From Uloborus plumipes (lineage: Eukaryota > Arthropoda > Arachnida > Araneae > Uloboridae), in NCBI GenBank assembly GCA_038373865.1, contig JAXGGA010002996.1:1-64000 (forward strand): a DNA stretch of 64,000 nucleotides, in the 5' to 3' direction. The position numbers and the translations under genes were made by a program. The notes under the pieces were generated by a model that was not told the DNA's origin, did no database searches, and saw only the letters and a list, made by a program, of their open reading frames with translations. Within the stretch, counting starts at the first letter, position 1. Every line of letters begins with the position of its first letter. Of the stretch, positions 34,746 to 47,395 are shown piece after piece.

Positions 34746-36536
34746 CCCATTAATGCCTAGCGTCCCTTTTTAGGGACGGTCCGAAAAGTGTGTCTGAATT
34801 TTCCAAAAATAAGCATTTCAACCAAATAATTGTGTTCAATTATTACTTTGGTATTGCTTCAATTCTGTATTAACAGATTGCAGCACATAACCGCTGTAAA
34901 GTGTGATCTGTAGCCATTTGATTATGATCTTTATCAAAAATTACATCGTTCGCAATCTCAAGAACAAAAAGCTAAGTTTTCAAAGTTATTAACAAGTAAA
35001 TCTATCTGTGTTTGATATATGTGCTACTTTGATCGATGTTTTAGTTTACCTTTTTTTGCAATTTTGTAAATTTTAAATTTTTTTAGGATTTTATAGCAAT
35101 TTAAGAACGTCCCTAAAAAGGGACGCTAGGCACCAAAGGCTGCATTGTTTAACCGTTGCTGATTTCTTGCTTAGAATCTATAATTTATATCAAAAAAGTT
35201 AGTAAATGTTTTTAGACTGAAAAACAGATAATAATTGTCATTTTTAAAACTTATTTTATTTTCAAAATCTAATTGAATTAAATTAATTAATATATATAAC
35301 CTTAATTATACAATGTTCTTAAATATTTTCTCTTCTTTTTTTTAATTACAAAAAATACTCAAGGTAAATTTTGAAAGAAAGCTATTTCAAAAATGTAATT
35401 CTTTAAAACACTAATTATTCCTTATATTTCATTACTTTTTCATAATGCATTTAGGTGTTTATTATTGTTTAGTCTGACTGTTGGGGGGGGGGAAGAAGCC
35501 CTAAGCTGTTTCAGAAGCTTAGCATTTCACCCTGATGAAGAATTCAAGGATTGCATATGTGTCTGTTGTTTGGAAAAGGGGGGGGGTTGCAGATTTAATT
35601 TCAGAATTCCTTGAGCATTCCAATTTTGATCTCTACTGTGAGAATTTATTTACTTCTCTTGCGCTCCTACGTGATTATTTGTCTCAGCAAGGTTTTGTGC
35701 AAGAATCGGATTAAAAAATGCTCATGAACTGAAGTTACGTTGTTCAAAAAAGAAAAGAGGGGAAGTTTTGAATAAATGTCGATGACAGGTAAAATTATAT
35801 TACGTTGGTTCGGTGGAATAATAGCAATGTCATAACTATTGCATTGAATCTTCATGATGTTTATCCTATTGAAAAGGCTAAGCAATTGTCCAACAGCGAA
35901 AAGAAAGTAATTGAAATTGAGGAACCAAATATATATGGTTGCTCAAATACAAACGTTGCATAGGGAAAAAGATCCCATGCATCAAATATCGGGAACTACC
36001 GGTTTTTGAACCACTCTAAAAAATGGTGGTAGCCGCTCTTCATTTTTATTTTAAAAGCTGCTGTACAACATGCATTGAGCTCAAGAGAGTTGAGTTAGGT
36101 ATTATGGGGCTAGTTGTTATATTGTTTTAAATAAGACTTAGGTAAGATGTGCCCATTGAAGTAAAAGACCTTATCGGAATGCAGCAAATGCAATAGGTAG
36201 GTTTTCAGAAATAATGTTTTGCTGACTTTCATACTCAACAACACCAATATTTCCTTGTTCTCTGAATCTACTTCCCAGTTTATGTTAATTGCTGCTTTTA
36301 TTTCTTCTTATAAATTGTCATTTTCAATATTACATCGTAGGCAGAAAAAAAATTTTGGTAAAAAAGTATGTACCCTCTGGTGCCTAGCGTCCCTTTTTAG
36401 GGACGATTTTTCTTTCTTAAATAAAAAATTTATTTTTTACATGATAATTTTTTAACTATTTTTCCTGTCCACTAAACACTATTTGTAACCAGTATACAAA
36501 GTATCGTTGAAAAATAAAATGTCAGGCATTAATGGG
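34746..36536. mobile_element. piggyBac-like element, 1791 bp
   Basis: Flanked by TTAA at 34742-34745 and 36537-36540, the hallmark target of piggyBac. The inverted ends start CCC and match for 13 bases (CCCATTAATGCCT). A block ending in the palindrome GTCCCT(4-5 T/A)AGGGAC appears at the left end (34762-34777), inverted at 35109-35124, and again at 36389-36404, each time next to TGCCTAGC. A ruined piggyBac transposase fragment lies between the last two. The TTAA, ends and coding remnant agree, so the class is firm. Confidence 0.9.
35590..36110 (+). pseudogene. piggyBac-type transposase C-terminal part, decayed
   Basis: Plus-strand fragments in order: GGVADLISEFLEHSNFDLYC and ENLFTSLALLRDYLSQQGF (the region usually reading FDN.FTS), a basic KKEKRG stretch, then VRWNNSNVITIALNLHDVYP and EKKVIEIEEPN, then KKWW*PLFIFILKAAVQHAL, matching the K-W-W-W-P-L-F stretch of piggyBac transposases. 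Stops and frameshifts occur throughout and the N-terminal half is missing. The residue usually forming part of the catalytic FDN motif reads C-E-N here. Confidence 0.8.
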
Positions 36537-36540
36537 TTAA

Positions 36541-37174
36541 AAAAAATCTGCACTTCAACTGTTTTTTTTCTCACAATATCACAGTAAAGATCAGAAATAT
36601 TTCTTCAAAAAGGGTGCTAAGCATGTAAAAATAAAGTAAACGAAACAAAAAAACAATAATGAAAGAGTATTAAAAAGCACACTTTACGCTTCAGCTCACA
36701 ATAATATGAGTGCAGTTGTCAAAGGTTAAAAATTATAAGCTGTTAAAAAGTAAAAGGTAAAAAATTGAGCTGTAATCAAGTAGAGTAACAAGTTGACTCA
36801 GGATTCCCTCGGAAACAAGTTCGGAATTTCCTCCTCAAGGAAAGTGTAATGCTACACGCTAAAGGGCCACCAAAGAAATCAAACTTGGACAGAAGTAGTT
36901 TCGTGTAAATAGCACCCCCGCAATCCCCATAGAGCTGGGGGGGCAGGGATGCACGAGGTTTGAGAGCGCACTGTCCAAAATAAATAGCATTATGAGTTAT
37001 AATGAAAATAATAATAATAATGATAATAATAATAATTATAAATTTAAACTTTGATCTGTTGAATTCAAACTATGTTTTTCGCAATTACTTATTTCCTTAA
37101 AAGAGCTCAAGTTTTAATCACCAGCAACTGCAGGTTTCCAGAAGGGTCAGTTTTTTAAATTTCATTCTTTAGTT
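36541..37174. other. No gene recognised; AAT microsatellite
   Basis: Contains an AAT/AAC-type trinucleotide run at about 37007-37040. Otherwise an AT-rich spacer with a small G-rich patch near 36935-36955. Confidence 0.5.
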
Positions 37175-37176
37175 TA

Positions 37177-38286
37177 GGGGAGAGGAGGGCACATGTGAAC
37201 AAACGATATTTTACTCAGTAAACATGAAGGGAAAAATCAGAAAAAAGTTTATGTAGATGGAAATACAAGTACTATATCCTGCATGAAATTTCAAAGATCT
37301 AAACCATTTTGTTTTTTAGTTATCAAAAGATCTTATGTTTTGGAAGGTGCCAATATACTTTTATGTTCTAGTTCTCGGAATAAAAACACATCCTTTTTTT
37401 GTGTGTGTGACTTTCATCTGTGCCCATAATGGTATTTAGTTACTTCAATTTCAAAAATTGATGTTTTTTTTTATTTATTGAACAGTTTAATTAAGAAATA
37501 TTGAATAATTAAAAGTTTCCATACTCAATATTTAGTTAAAATCTGAAACAGTAGCAAAGAAAAGAAAGTTCAACTTGCTAGGCTATTGAAAAAGGAACAG
37601 TTAAAAATTGTAGTAAGTGACGCTGAGTTCGACATTAGTTTTGAAGACCGCAACTATCAAGAAATTTGTGCTGAAGTCAACCTTGCACCAGAAAATTTAG
37701 CTGTGAATGACTTTGTTCTCGAAGAATTCACTACCAAAAAGACAAAAGTTCCTTATGTATGAAACTATTATGTTTCCAAAAACAGATGATGCATCGCTTG
37801 GTAAACACTCTAATGATATTCTGCAAAAATTACCACCACCTACAATTTTAGGTAGCGCATGTCAAGATGCATCTTCCGTTCTTTTTCTGTAAAACTTGAA
37901 GGCTACAATGTTCGTTGAATTGAGTCAATTAATCATGTTGAATAAATACCTTGATATTGTCATTGTAAGTGTTTGTTAATGTGTAATAAGCAGTATACTT
38001 AAAAATATGCTTAGGTGTATTTTATTTCCATTTATGTATCCGTGATTACTTGTGCCCCAGGTGTGTTTACAACTGCCCCCTACTGAGGCAGATGTGAACA
38101 AAATTTAACATATTTTGGACTTATTTTTTTGGCTGGAATTCGCTATTGAAAAAGGGAGGTAACTGCATGAAAATATTTAGCAAATGTTTGATTTATCACG
38201 TATAGCACTTGTTTCTTTTATATCTCAAATTAATAATGAAAAATATACAAAATGTCATTTTTGTTCACATGTACCCTCCTCTCCCC
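37177..38286. mobile_element. pogo-like element family C (1110 bp)
   Basis: Inverted ends GGGGAGAGGAGGGCACATGT (left) and GGGGAGAGGAGGGTACATGT (right, read inward) extend about 27 bp with one mismatch. TA flanks them at 37175-37176 and 38287-38288. Internal terminal-like words (GTGCCCCAGG, TGCCCCC, CAGATGTGAACAAA) lie at 38050-38108, 178-236 bp from the right end. On the left one (ATCTGTGCCCAT) lies about 232-250 bp in, closer than in the sister families, perhaps through deletion. A transposase-tail remnant supports the class. Confidence 0.78.
37590..37892 (+). pseudogene. pogo/Tigger-like transposase C-terminal tail, remnant
   Basis: Plus-strand reading gives EFDISFEDRNYQEICAE, then VNDFVLEEFTTKKTKVPYV ending at a stop. 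After a frameshift comes IMFPKTDDASLG and DILQKLPPP. The order matches the tail module seen in family B (DFVLV.F..KK...YVG, then FVFP...D...V...DI). The catalytic domain is absent. The module call is from memory of pogo/Tigger proteins. Confidence 0.6.
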
Positions 38287-38288
38287 TA

Positions 38289-39070
38289 CTGAATATTTGC
38301 TGAAATTAATTTAAATAACACATTAAGAATTTCCCTGGTTTTAGCACAAAGCCGATTTGAAAAAAAAAAGGAAACTATTTATCTCAGCAACAGTAAACAA
38401 AGTAACAAAGAAAATAATATTTCACTTTAAAACCGCTTACTTAAAATTCATTTTGTGAAAAGTTTCTTTAACTCTTTAAACGAACTACAGTCATATCAAC
38501 TAAATAAATTCCATGATCCACATTCTGATAAATTGCGCCCTATTTCCCTTCGCCAATTTCTTACAGCCAGACCGAGCCAAACCAAACTTGAAAGTATATT
38601 TTACTCAAAGTAATAACAGCTAATAAATGCAAGAAAAGCAAAAGGGCAAAGCACGATAAAGGACGCGTGATTAATGACCTCGAGCATCCTTGATCACCTA
38701 AGTAAAAGGTCTTTGCATCATCATGACAGATTTTGCATACAAAAAGTCAAAGGATTGTAGTAGCTCCATCGTCGGCTTTGGTATTCTTTAAAGAAAGAGT
38801 TTTCGAATTTTAAGCAACTCGGATTTACTCGGAAAATGTTTTGCCGGGGAATTCTTCAAAGGATAAATAAATGATAGCACTAAGGGTGGGAGAATAAAGG
38901 AGCTGGGATTTATGAGATATATCCTGGGTCAAGCATTTTCTGATAACCGATGCGCCTACCTAATTCACATCAAATTCGTGGCTTTACTTAGGGGGTTATC
39001 GATAATCTACTTAAAATAATGCATTTGTGTTGGCTGATAGATATGGGTCGACAAGTACGGTTGATTTCCC
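38289..39070. other. No gene recognised
   Basis: Mixed composition, slightly less AT-rich around 38630-38900. No motif, terminal repeat or open frame supported. Confidence 0.45.
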
Positions 39071-39419
39071 ACGCTGAAAAACATGAACTGTTGTTTTTAT
39101 AGTATAATACTGGCAGCCGAGGTTCTAATTAAAACTGTGAAATGCACAATGATAAACTGTAAAATTAGAAATTTTACAGTTTCTAACGGTAAAATTAGCA
39201 ATTTTGCAGTTTATTGCAGTAAAACTTAGCTGCATTATACTATAAAAACAACAGTATCATACTGGCAGCAGAGGTGAAACTTAAAACTGTAAACTGTACG
39301 GTAATAAACTGTATTAGCAATTTTACAGTTAAATACTGTAAAATTAGCAAATTTTTAGTTTTGAACTACAAAATTAGCTGTGTATTATACTGTAATAACA
39401 ACATTCATTTTTACAGTGC
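39071..39419. repeat. Palindromic ACTGTAAAATT repeat element, copy 1
   Basis: Outer inverted ends read TGTTGTTTTTATAGTATAAT on the left and, inward from the right, TGTTGTTATTACAGTATAAT. The body consists of several short inverted words of the form AAACTGTAAAATT.GC and AATTTTACAGTTT, some directly palindromic. The phrase TATACTATAAAAACAACAGT also occurs mid-element (about 39236-39255), so it may be two units joined. A related copy lies at 41273-41645. Probably a fold-back MITE. Confidence 0.7.
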
Positions 39420-40070
39420 AAGTATACTCAAACTAGTTTTTATGTGTTCCTTCTTTGCGGTATTTTTGCGCAATTTTTATAGCGGTAACACACACACAAA
39501 AAAAAGACATTTAGCGAAGGGTAAATAAAGGAAAAATCTTTTCCACTCCCAAAAATAGGTTTCAATGTGATACAGTAGGTGTAATAATAACTAACACAGT
39601 AATAATAAATTGGCAGGTGCATATGAACCATGAGATAAATGTCTCGTTGGGACACAGGCCATAGATTTGTTTTCTCCGAAGCTAAAATTATTTGCAGGCC
39701 TTCAACTGTTGGTGAGTGAGATTTCGTAGAAGCCTTTCATGTTCATAAAAATTTAAGTAATATTTGTAACGAATCCTTTGCAGTTCCACACATCTCGTCA
39801 ATTTTACTTCATGCTTTTAAATTTTCTGACAATGCAACGCCAAATCCGGGCTCGGCACACACTGACACTTGATTGGCGTAGCTTTTGCTCCTTTAGTATT
39901 TAAACTCTCCCGGTACTTTGGTTCTTTCTATATCTTGCTTGGCACTGAAGAAGGAGACTTTATGCCTTCGAAACATGTTTGCCAATTTTAATTTGACCTA
40001 TTTGTGCTTTTAGACGTTGCTTGTTGGTTTTTACTCATAAATGTCTCATTCTTTGAAACATTATTACTTA
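39420..40070. other. No gene recognised
   Basis: Around 39950-39985 the phrase CACTGAAGAAGGAGAC ... CCTTCGAAACATG has a 5-bp stem (GAAGG with CCTTC). It resembles sequence found near ends of some retroelements, but no element was delimited. Confidence 0.35.
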
Positions 40071-40072
40071 TA

Positions 40073-41181
40073 GGAGAGACCGGGGATAGTTGGCATAGTT
40101 TTCACTTTTCGATTTTCTATTTTTTTCTGTAGTACTTACGGTAAAAGTGATTTATACCTCTGATAGGGTAACATCTAGGCTACAAAAAACCACTGGGAAC
40201 ATCCTCTAAAATTCACTAGAAAACTCCTGCAAAAAGTTTTCCGAAGGCGCCTGAACTGTACTAATTTACCCCGGAGTCGGGGATGTTTGATAGTGGGGTA
40301 AGTTGGTATAAAATATGAGGCAAGCGTTTCTTCTCGTTTTTATGTAAGATGCATGCAGAAATGATGTACTGCGTTTAGGATAAAATTTTCATAGTAAAAT
40401 TTGAAAATAGGAATTGCAAGTATTGATAAAGAGGCAAAAATTGATACATAGTCGCTTTGGCCAACCTGCCCTAATTGCGGGCAAATCTGCCTGCGTCATT
40501 TTTTTAATATTTTGGTAATGCAGAAAAGAAGAAATGGACAAACCATGATTAAATCTTTTATTTTATTTTATACAAATCAAAAAATAGCATATCGTAAATA
40601 AAAACATCTTTCATACATCATTCTTTCCTGGTGTCATATGAAAAAAAAACTTAAAATCATGTGAATAAAGAAATTAAAAAGACTAAAACAATTATAAAAC
40701 AACATTAAGTCAAAAAGTGAATTAACTGCATTTTTCCATTTTTGCCATTACAATTTATTCAAATGTAAAATTTAATTTCTCCAGTAATACCCTAAAGGGC
40801 CAACTTTCTCCATAGGGCCAACTGGTGCCGTAACAGAATGGGGAAGGGGGGGATTTAAAAAACTATTCTGAAAGCATTTCTATAAGCAAAAAGATCTAAG
40901 AATAACTATTAGCAATTTCTCAAAATTGAAAAAAAATTATTAATGAATAAAAAAGTGATTATTTGTAAGAGATGAAATTTACTCACCTTAGCGAAAAGTC
41001 AAAAGTTCTAGCTGGTTAGATAGCTAGGTTCTTGATAGACATTGCTTCTTCCATCATATTTAAAAAGATGAAGGAAGTTGGAACGACACACACTTACGGG
41101 ACAGCATTATTTAATGCACATTTTTAAAAACATTACCACTGAGACAACGCGCTCCTATGGCCAACCAGCCCCAGTCTATCC
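40073..41181. mobile_element. pogo-like element family D (1109 bp)
   Basis: Imperfect inverted ends GGAGAGACCGGGGATAGTTG (left) and GGATAGACTGGGGCTGGTTG (right, read inward), with TA at 40071-40072 and 41182-41183. Internal relatives of the terminal motif lie at 40267-40308 (194-235 bp from the left) and 40788-40825 (356-393 bp from the right), with an extra one at 40456-40470. No transposase remnant recognised. By the layout seen in the other families, its original coding strand would be minus. Confidence 0.68.
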
Positions 41182-41272
41182 TATAAACCAAACTCTTTGC
41201 TCTTTGATCTGTTTGTGACATAAGAGTTTCATCAAAATAAATCAAAATTCTCCGCAATTTTGCTATTACACG

Positions 41273-41645
41273 CACTAAAAAATAGATGTTGTTTTAAAAG
41301 TATATTACAGCTAATTTTACAGTAATTTTACAGTAAAAACTGTAAAATTGCTAATTTTACAGTAGTAAACTATAAAATTGCTTATTTACAGTAATAAACT
41401 GTAAAATTGCTAGTTTCAGTTTATTGCAGTGCATTTTACAGTTTTAAACTGGAACCTCTGCTGCCTTTATTATACTTATTTTTACAGTATAATACAGCTA
41501 ATTTTATGGTAAAATAGGTAGTTTTGCAGTAATAAACTGTAAACTAGCTAGTTTTAGTTTATTATTCTGCTTTTGCTGTTTTAAACTGGAACCGCTGCTG
41601 CCAGTATTATACTGTAAAAACAACATTTTTTTTTTTTTTTGCAGT
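41273..41645. repeat. Palindromic ACTGTAAAATT repeat element, copy 2
   Basis: Outer ends CACTAAAAAATAGATGTTGT (left) and, inward from the right, CACTGCAAAAAA then ATGTTGTTTTTACAGTATAA. The interior repeats ACTGTAAAATTGCTAATTTT-type words in both orientations, several times. The GGAACC(T/G)CTGCTGCC phrase next to the TATACT block is shared with copy 1 (in inverse). The two copies flank the family D element 1-2 kb apart. Confidence 0.7.
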
Positions 41646-44600
41646 GTATGTTCATTATTACACCGAAGTAACTAACCTTAATTTACTTACGAAATTAATG
41701 TTTTAAATCTTTTGAAAAGAAAAGTTTATTATTTTTATTACAAGTTATTAATTTTAAAAGATCCAAATGAAAACTAGCTCCCACTTTTGAAGATCAAAAT
41801 CACCCTAAGTTGTTTGTTAACATTGTTAACAGAGAAATGAAGATACTAACTTTTAACCCTTTTTAAATACAGAAATTTTTAATAGGACATCCGCGTTTCG
41901 GCTTCAAATAATGCACACTTTACTGAAACATCTTAATGAAGACATCATTTATACACAAAGTAAAACTTTCATGGAGTTAACTGAGGCGAATAAGCTAATT
42001 AAGTAATCAATGCAGACTTAGTGAAGCTTTAATCCTAAATCTTTAACTTAATTAACAAGTTTTATCTAAACCTTTTAATAATTAGACAAGTACGAGATTT
42101 AAATGTTATGAAAAATGGTATTAATTTATAAAAGAGATACTACAAGCTCACATCTGATACTTCACCTGTTTTAGAATACTTTAAAAAAAGGTTAAAAATA
42201 AAGCACAGCTAGAATAAAGTATATATAAAGAAGAGCATGAAAGATAAAATAAATTTCCAGTACAAATTTTATCAAAACCTGATAAAATTAATGTTTTTAC
42301 GAACTCAATCAAACTTCACAATTGGTTTGATAAAAGTGGTGATTTTTTTTAATGTATGGAAATGTACGTTTTCTATCTATCTGCCCCCTTATATTTTTAC
42401 ATATTTTTGATATTTTTTAATAGATAGTATCTTAGAAATTTATTTTTGAGTAAAAGGGGGAAAATATTAAATTTTTACTACAGTGTTTGAGGTTTAGGGA
42501 TAGATATTCTTTTATTATTACTCTTAATGCGATATGTGTACAATGTACATATATTAGCATCTGTTTTATCAGTTGAAGAATTATTAATCATCAGACAGTT
42601 AAAAATGTTCATACACATTTTCTTTAAACAGGAATTTCTATAAAACGTTTGTAGTGATTATCCGACTAATTATTAATGAAGAAAATTTCCTGATTACTGG
42701 CTCTGATGAAGTATCTCGTGGGAACAAGGTACATAAATTTTAAATGAAGAAATTAAATGATTTAGTCCCCTTAAAAACCATATTTTTTGGATATCGTTTA
42801 GCATGTCGTTTAATTGAAAAAAAAAAGTTTATGTCGAGTACTTAGTGCTACCTTAAAGTATGATTTTTTTCCCCTGTCTTAATTTTCAGTTACATCAAAC
42901 ATTCATGGAGCAAAAAGAATGCAAGACAAGCAGAAGAACAAATTATGTGTTCATATACCCCAAAGTTATTTACAGATAGCACTAACGATTTATCAGAATA
43001 GCAAACGAAACGAAATGGAATATTTATATCTATTAAATTCACAAGCTCGAAAGTAACTTAAATTCAACGGAATTACAGAAATCGACAGCAATAATTTCCA
43101 AATTTTTATTACCTTGTTAAAAGCTTTACTGATGTATAACAGCCCCTCCCTTTGCAAAATAATATATTTTATAATTGATTCAATTATATTTTCCAATATT
43201 TTAGCACCAATAACAAAAAAAAGTATAACGTATACACAAAAAGATTTAATGCACATTAAAGTAGTCTATAAATTCAACAGTTTTAATAACCTAAAAAAGT
43301 TTACTTTGAAATACAAAAAAAAAAAAAAAAAAAACTAAACTAAGTTTTCCCTATAAATAATTTTCTGTTAATCATTTTTAGAAATCACATTTTCTCCCCC
43401 CACACACACTTTTAACCTGCTCTTACTACAGTATAAATTCTTGTTATAAGTTCTAGGCATAGTTAAGGTTAAATACTAACTCGATCAATAAATTGGTTTG
43501 AAAACTCTTCTAATAAACATAATTATACATTAATATAAAACTAAGAAACTTCTCTGCTTAGTTTCTTCATGCAAAAATAACAACAGTTTACAAACAAAAT
43601 AGAAAAACATGGTTAATAGCTTTACACTTTTATTTTATTTATTTATTTTATTTTATTTATTTATTTATTTTTATTTTATTTTATTTTTTTTTTATTTATT
43701 TATTTATTTGTCTTTTTTGATTTTATCTAAAATAAAAAAATAGTTCAATGAATGCGTATACAGTGTTCTGCCTATGCTGCTTCAAGTGTCAAGTTTAGTT
43801 TTCTCCTCCCAATAATGTCAAAAGTGACAGAAAGTATTTTCTTAATATAGTCACTACATGAGTTATAATTTTTTGATAAATATAAATAAGTAACCAATAG
43901 GAAAAATAAAAACCTAAATATATTCATCTTTTTTTTTTTCCTTGCAAATTATTATTTATAAGTAATTTTTCTCCCGAGTAATCACATCATCTGCGCCTTA
44001 TTTTTAAGTAATTTTATTATCATCCGCATAGAGAAGATGTGACTGAGTAAAATACTTAAAACTCTCCATACTATAAAAAAAGAAATATTTTTGAAGTATT
44101 AAAAAAGACTCGTTGAAGAATTAGTTTAAATGGCAGCATGTGGATATTACATCAAACGATTTTTTAAGAATCGTGTTTGAAAAATTATACCAGCCTCCGA
44201 AGTGACAGATTCTTACGACAGCATAATCCACCGCGATAGTACTTTGTTATTTCGAAACACTTTTCTGAGTCGCATATATTTTAAAATTATTTTATAGTGA
44301 TGATAGTATAAGGAATAAATTATTAAAACTAAGAATTATATGTATATATAAGCATGGGAAATTTCCATGTGGTAGAGAGCAGACGCTTGTAAAGAAAAAT
44401 CGAATTTTAATAGTTTTTCTTGATGGTTGAAAATAATCTTATCGTCATGTAAACTTGTGTAACAAGTTTTGTTCTAATTTCAAGAGGATACTTCTCGCTT
44501 CTGTAAATAACGTCATAAGTTGATTTTAGCTGCATGTTTTTTTCTTCATATTCAAATTTGTCAAGTATTTGTTTGGTTAAAAAATGTCAACACACACCAA

Positions 44601-45029
44601 CTTTGAAAAAAAAAAAAAAGAAATGGGGATAGTTAATATGCAGCAGTTTGTGTTTTTTTTTTTCTTTCACTTGAGATTAGCTGTATTTAAACAGATCACA
44701 GTTTCAATCTTTCAAAGAAGAAAATTTGACTCTGAAATTATTTGGCTATCTTTATTTCCTTTGAACTTATGATTCAGTTCATTTATCAGATAATCTCTTT
44801 CAGTATTCGCAAATGTAAATATTACTTTAACAAAAGGATTCCAAAATATCAGTCTCATTAATCCACTTTGCCTTTGATAATAATAGTCCGCAGATCAAAG
44901 GGAAAAGTATAAAGTTTCATTCATTCCATTTTACATCTCATAATTCATTGCTGTGAATATTCCTTTCATTGTTTATTATCCAAACATTTTTAAAATAATG
45001 TGTTTCATTATTCATTTTTTGGTACTTTT
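41646..45029. other. No gene recognised; TTTA/TTTTA microsatellite
   Basis: AT-rich throughout, with a TTTA/TTTTA run at about 43627-43715 and poly-A at 43315-43335. Overlapping frames on both strands around 42993-43338 have extreme composition and no motif. Confidence 0.5.
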
Positions 45030-45579
45030 TATTTATTTATTTTTTAATTTGATAGTTTTTCAGTTTGAAAGTTAGCCGTAATCTTCAATTAATAAAACAT
45101 GAATTTTATTAAGTATCCACTTCGTATTCTTGGTGGGAATCATTAGTATCGGACCATTTTTTCCCTTATATTTTTTAATGAACTTTTAGAACTTTTCTTT
45201 CAATTCCAACTGAACAGAAATGTATTCCCCCCATAGTTTTCTGTCACACATGAATTCTTTTAACTTTCTCGTACCCCGTTCGGCGTTTACGGAAGAGGAT
45301 TCATTTGTTTATTTTTTAATTTAATAGTTTTTCAGTTTGAAAGTTAGCCGTAATCTTCGATTAATAAAACATAAATTTTATTAAGTATCCATTTCGTATT
45401 AGCGTAGTATTCTAGGTGGGAATCATTAGTATCGGGCTATTTTTTCCCCTTATTTTTTTTAATGGACTTTCAGAACTTTTTCAATTCCAACTGAACAGAA
45501 ATGTATCCCCCCCATAGTTTTCTGTCACACATGAATTCTTTTAACTTTCTCGTACCCCGTTCGGCGTTTACGGAAGAGG
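45030..45579. repeat. Local tandem duplication, unit about 270-280 bp
   Basis: About 45030-45298 is repeated at about 45302-45579 with few substitutions and small indels. Shared landmarks are CAGTTTGAAAGTTAGCCGTA, GGGAATCATTAGTATCGG and TACCCCGTTCGGCGTTTACG. Neither copy has an open frame. The similarity suggests a fairly recent duplication. Confidence 0.88.
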
Positions 45580-47393
45580 GAAAAAAAAGCTATTTCCATG
45601 TTTCGAGGTGTTAGATCAGTAGTAAGTTTTGACACATTACGAACCAAAAATTTTTAAATATGAAATCCGTAGGCATGGCCCCACATTTTTACAAGGCCCA
45701 CTTACCAAAGCTTTCCAGTTTTTCCAAGCTCATATTAGCACTAGAACGAATTGAGTTCTTTTTAGCTTTCACCGAGTCCTGCAATCTGCTATATAATAGT
45801 AAGAGAGTGCAATGACAGAAACGATTAAAATTAGCCAGCAGTCAATTTTCAACCACGAGAATAACAATAAAAATAAATAAATATGGAGAAAAATTTATCA
45901 AAAAAAAATAAGGGAAAATAGGTGTAACTATCTAAGAAGAAAAAATTAATTTTGAGCTTGAAACAATATATATAGTAACCGCTCGTTTTCTAGCTCTCGT
46001 CGGGGGAAAACAAAAAATGAAAAATCCGATATTCAACCGAAGTGATAAGAAGCAACGATAAAACTAAAGTAAAAATAAATAATGATGTGTATTCATGTAA
46101 AATATTTCGTTTATTATAATATTAAGACGACATTGATAATACAAACAGGGGAAAATTAGCTTACCAATTTTTTCTTTAAAATGAAACAAAAATGAATTCA
46201 AAATATTTTTGTTGGTGAAAATGCACTGAATTTAGATGAACGGCAAACATAAAAATTTTGATTATCGATCAAAGAAAAGGAAACGGCTTTTTCAAGGAAA
46301 GCAAGGTTTTATTTGCTTTTGATTTTTCAGAAAATTTTTTCAAAAAGTGCAATATAACCGAATGAGTCACATAATGAGGCGCGATGTAACGAGAGACCAC
46401 TCTATTAACTTTAAAATATTTAATTTTTGCATTTAAATACTCTTGAAATCAATTTTGCATAGTATTATCACAATCGTTCAAACTGATACTTTTGCCATCC
46501 GTTTCGATAACTATGATAACAGTTGTCTTACATCACATCATATTTAGACAGTAGAGTTCAAAGATCAACATTAACTCCTTGCGTATGTCACAAAAGTCAA
46601 AAAGAGAAACACATTAACGCTATTATAGATTCATCGTTTTTATGAGCCTTAAACGAACTCTCTCACTGCCAAAAACAATTTCAGTCAGCCATTGATTTAA
46701 ACCTGTGTCCGTGAGTTGAAAGATTAAACAGGTTCATTCTTGGGTCAGTCAGCACTCACAGGTCACGTTGAGCCCTATGACTTTTAGATCATGGGAAAAT
46801 GGGAGTGGGCTTTTCCAACATTTCCTCAACTGAGAGGTTTCACCTGTTTCAATTGGATACACGTGAAAGTTTTTGGTCATTTTTTTTTATAAGCACTTAA
46901 TTCGAAACACTTACGAGTAGAAGAATGACAGAACACAGAAGTTTTATGACGAGTAATTGGAATGTGTGCTTTAAGCAAGATCGCGTTTGCCTTAAACCCT
47001 CGAGTCAGTGTTTGGCAGCGTGATTTTCGAAAAGAAATTGAATATTGATTGCTTTCTCAAAATATGATGGCTTTGCTCTTGCTCGTTGTAGTACTAGATT
47101 AATCTGTTTGAAAAGGAAAAACTGTTTTGACACTTGCATTTTAAAAAAGTAGATGTTCACTAAGTTTTTTTCATTATTTTTCTAGATTGAGATGAACTGT
47201 AAAAGAAATGTAAACGATGACTCATACAATGTAATATTTGCGACGTACACTCAATATTTGACCACAATATCTATCTTAAAACTTTACATTTTTAACCAAG
47301 CACATGCAATTGGTATCTTTACCATGGAAGAAAATTTTGAAATTGTATGCTCCCAATATCCGATTAAATTTACAAACTGAAGCATGACAGAAA
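45580..47393. other. No gene or element recognised
   Basis: AT-rich to mixed composition. The frame at 47192-47380 is short and unremarkable. Confidence 0.45.
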
Positions 47394-47395
47394 TA

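Noticed and set aside
39950..39985. Hammerhead-ribozyme-like CTGAAGA ... CGAAAC phrase
   Set aside because: The stem (GAAGG/CCTTC) overlaps the bases that must stay unpaired in the hammerhead core, and no stem I or III could be drawn. Only a superficial match.
43627..43715. TTTA/TTTTA array as a functional repeat
   Set aside because: An ordinary microsatellite in AT-rich DNA.
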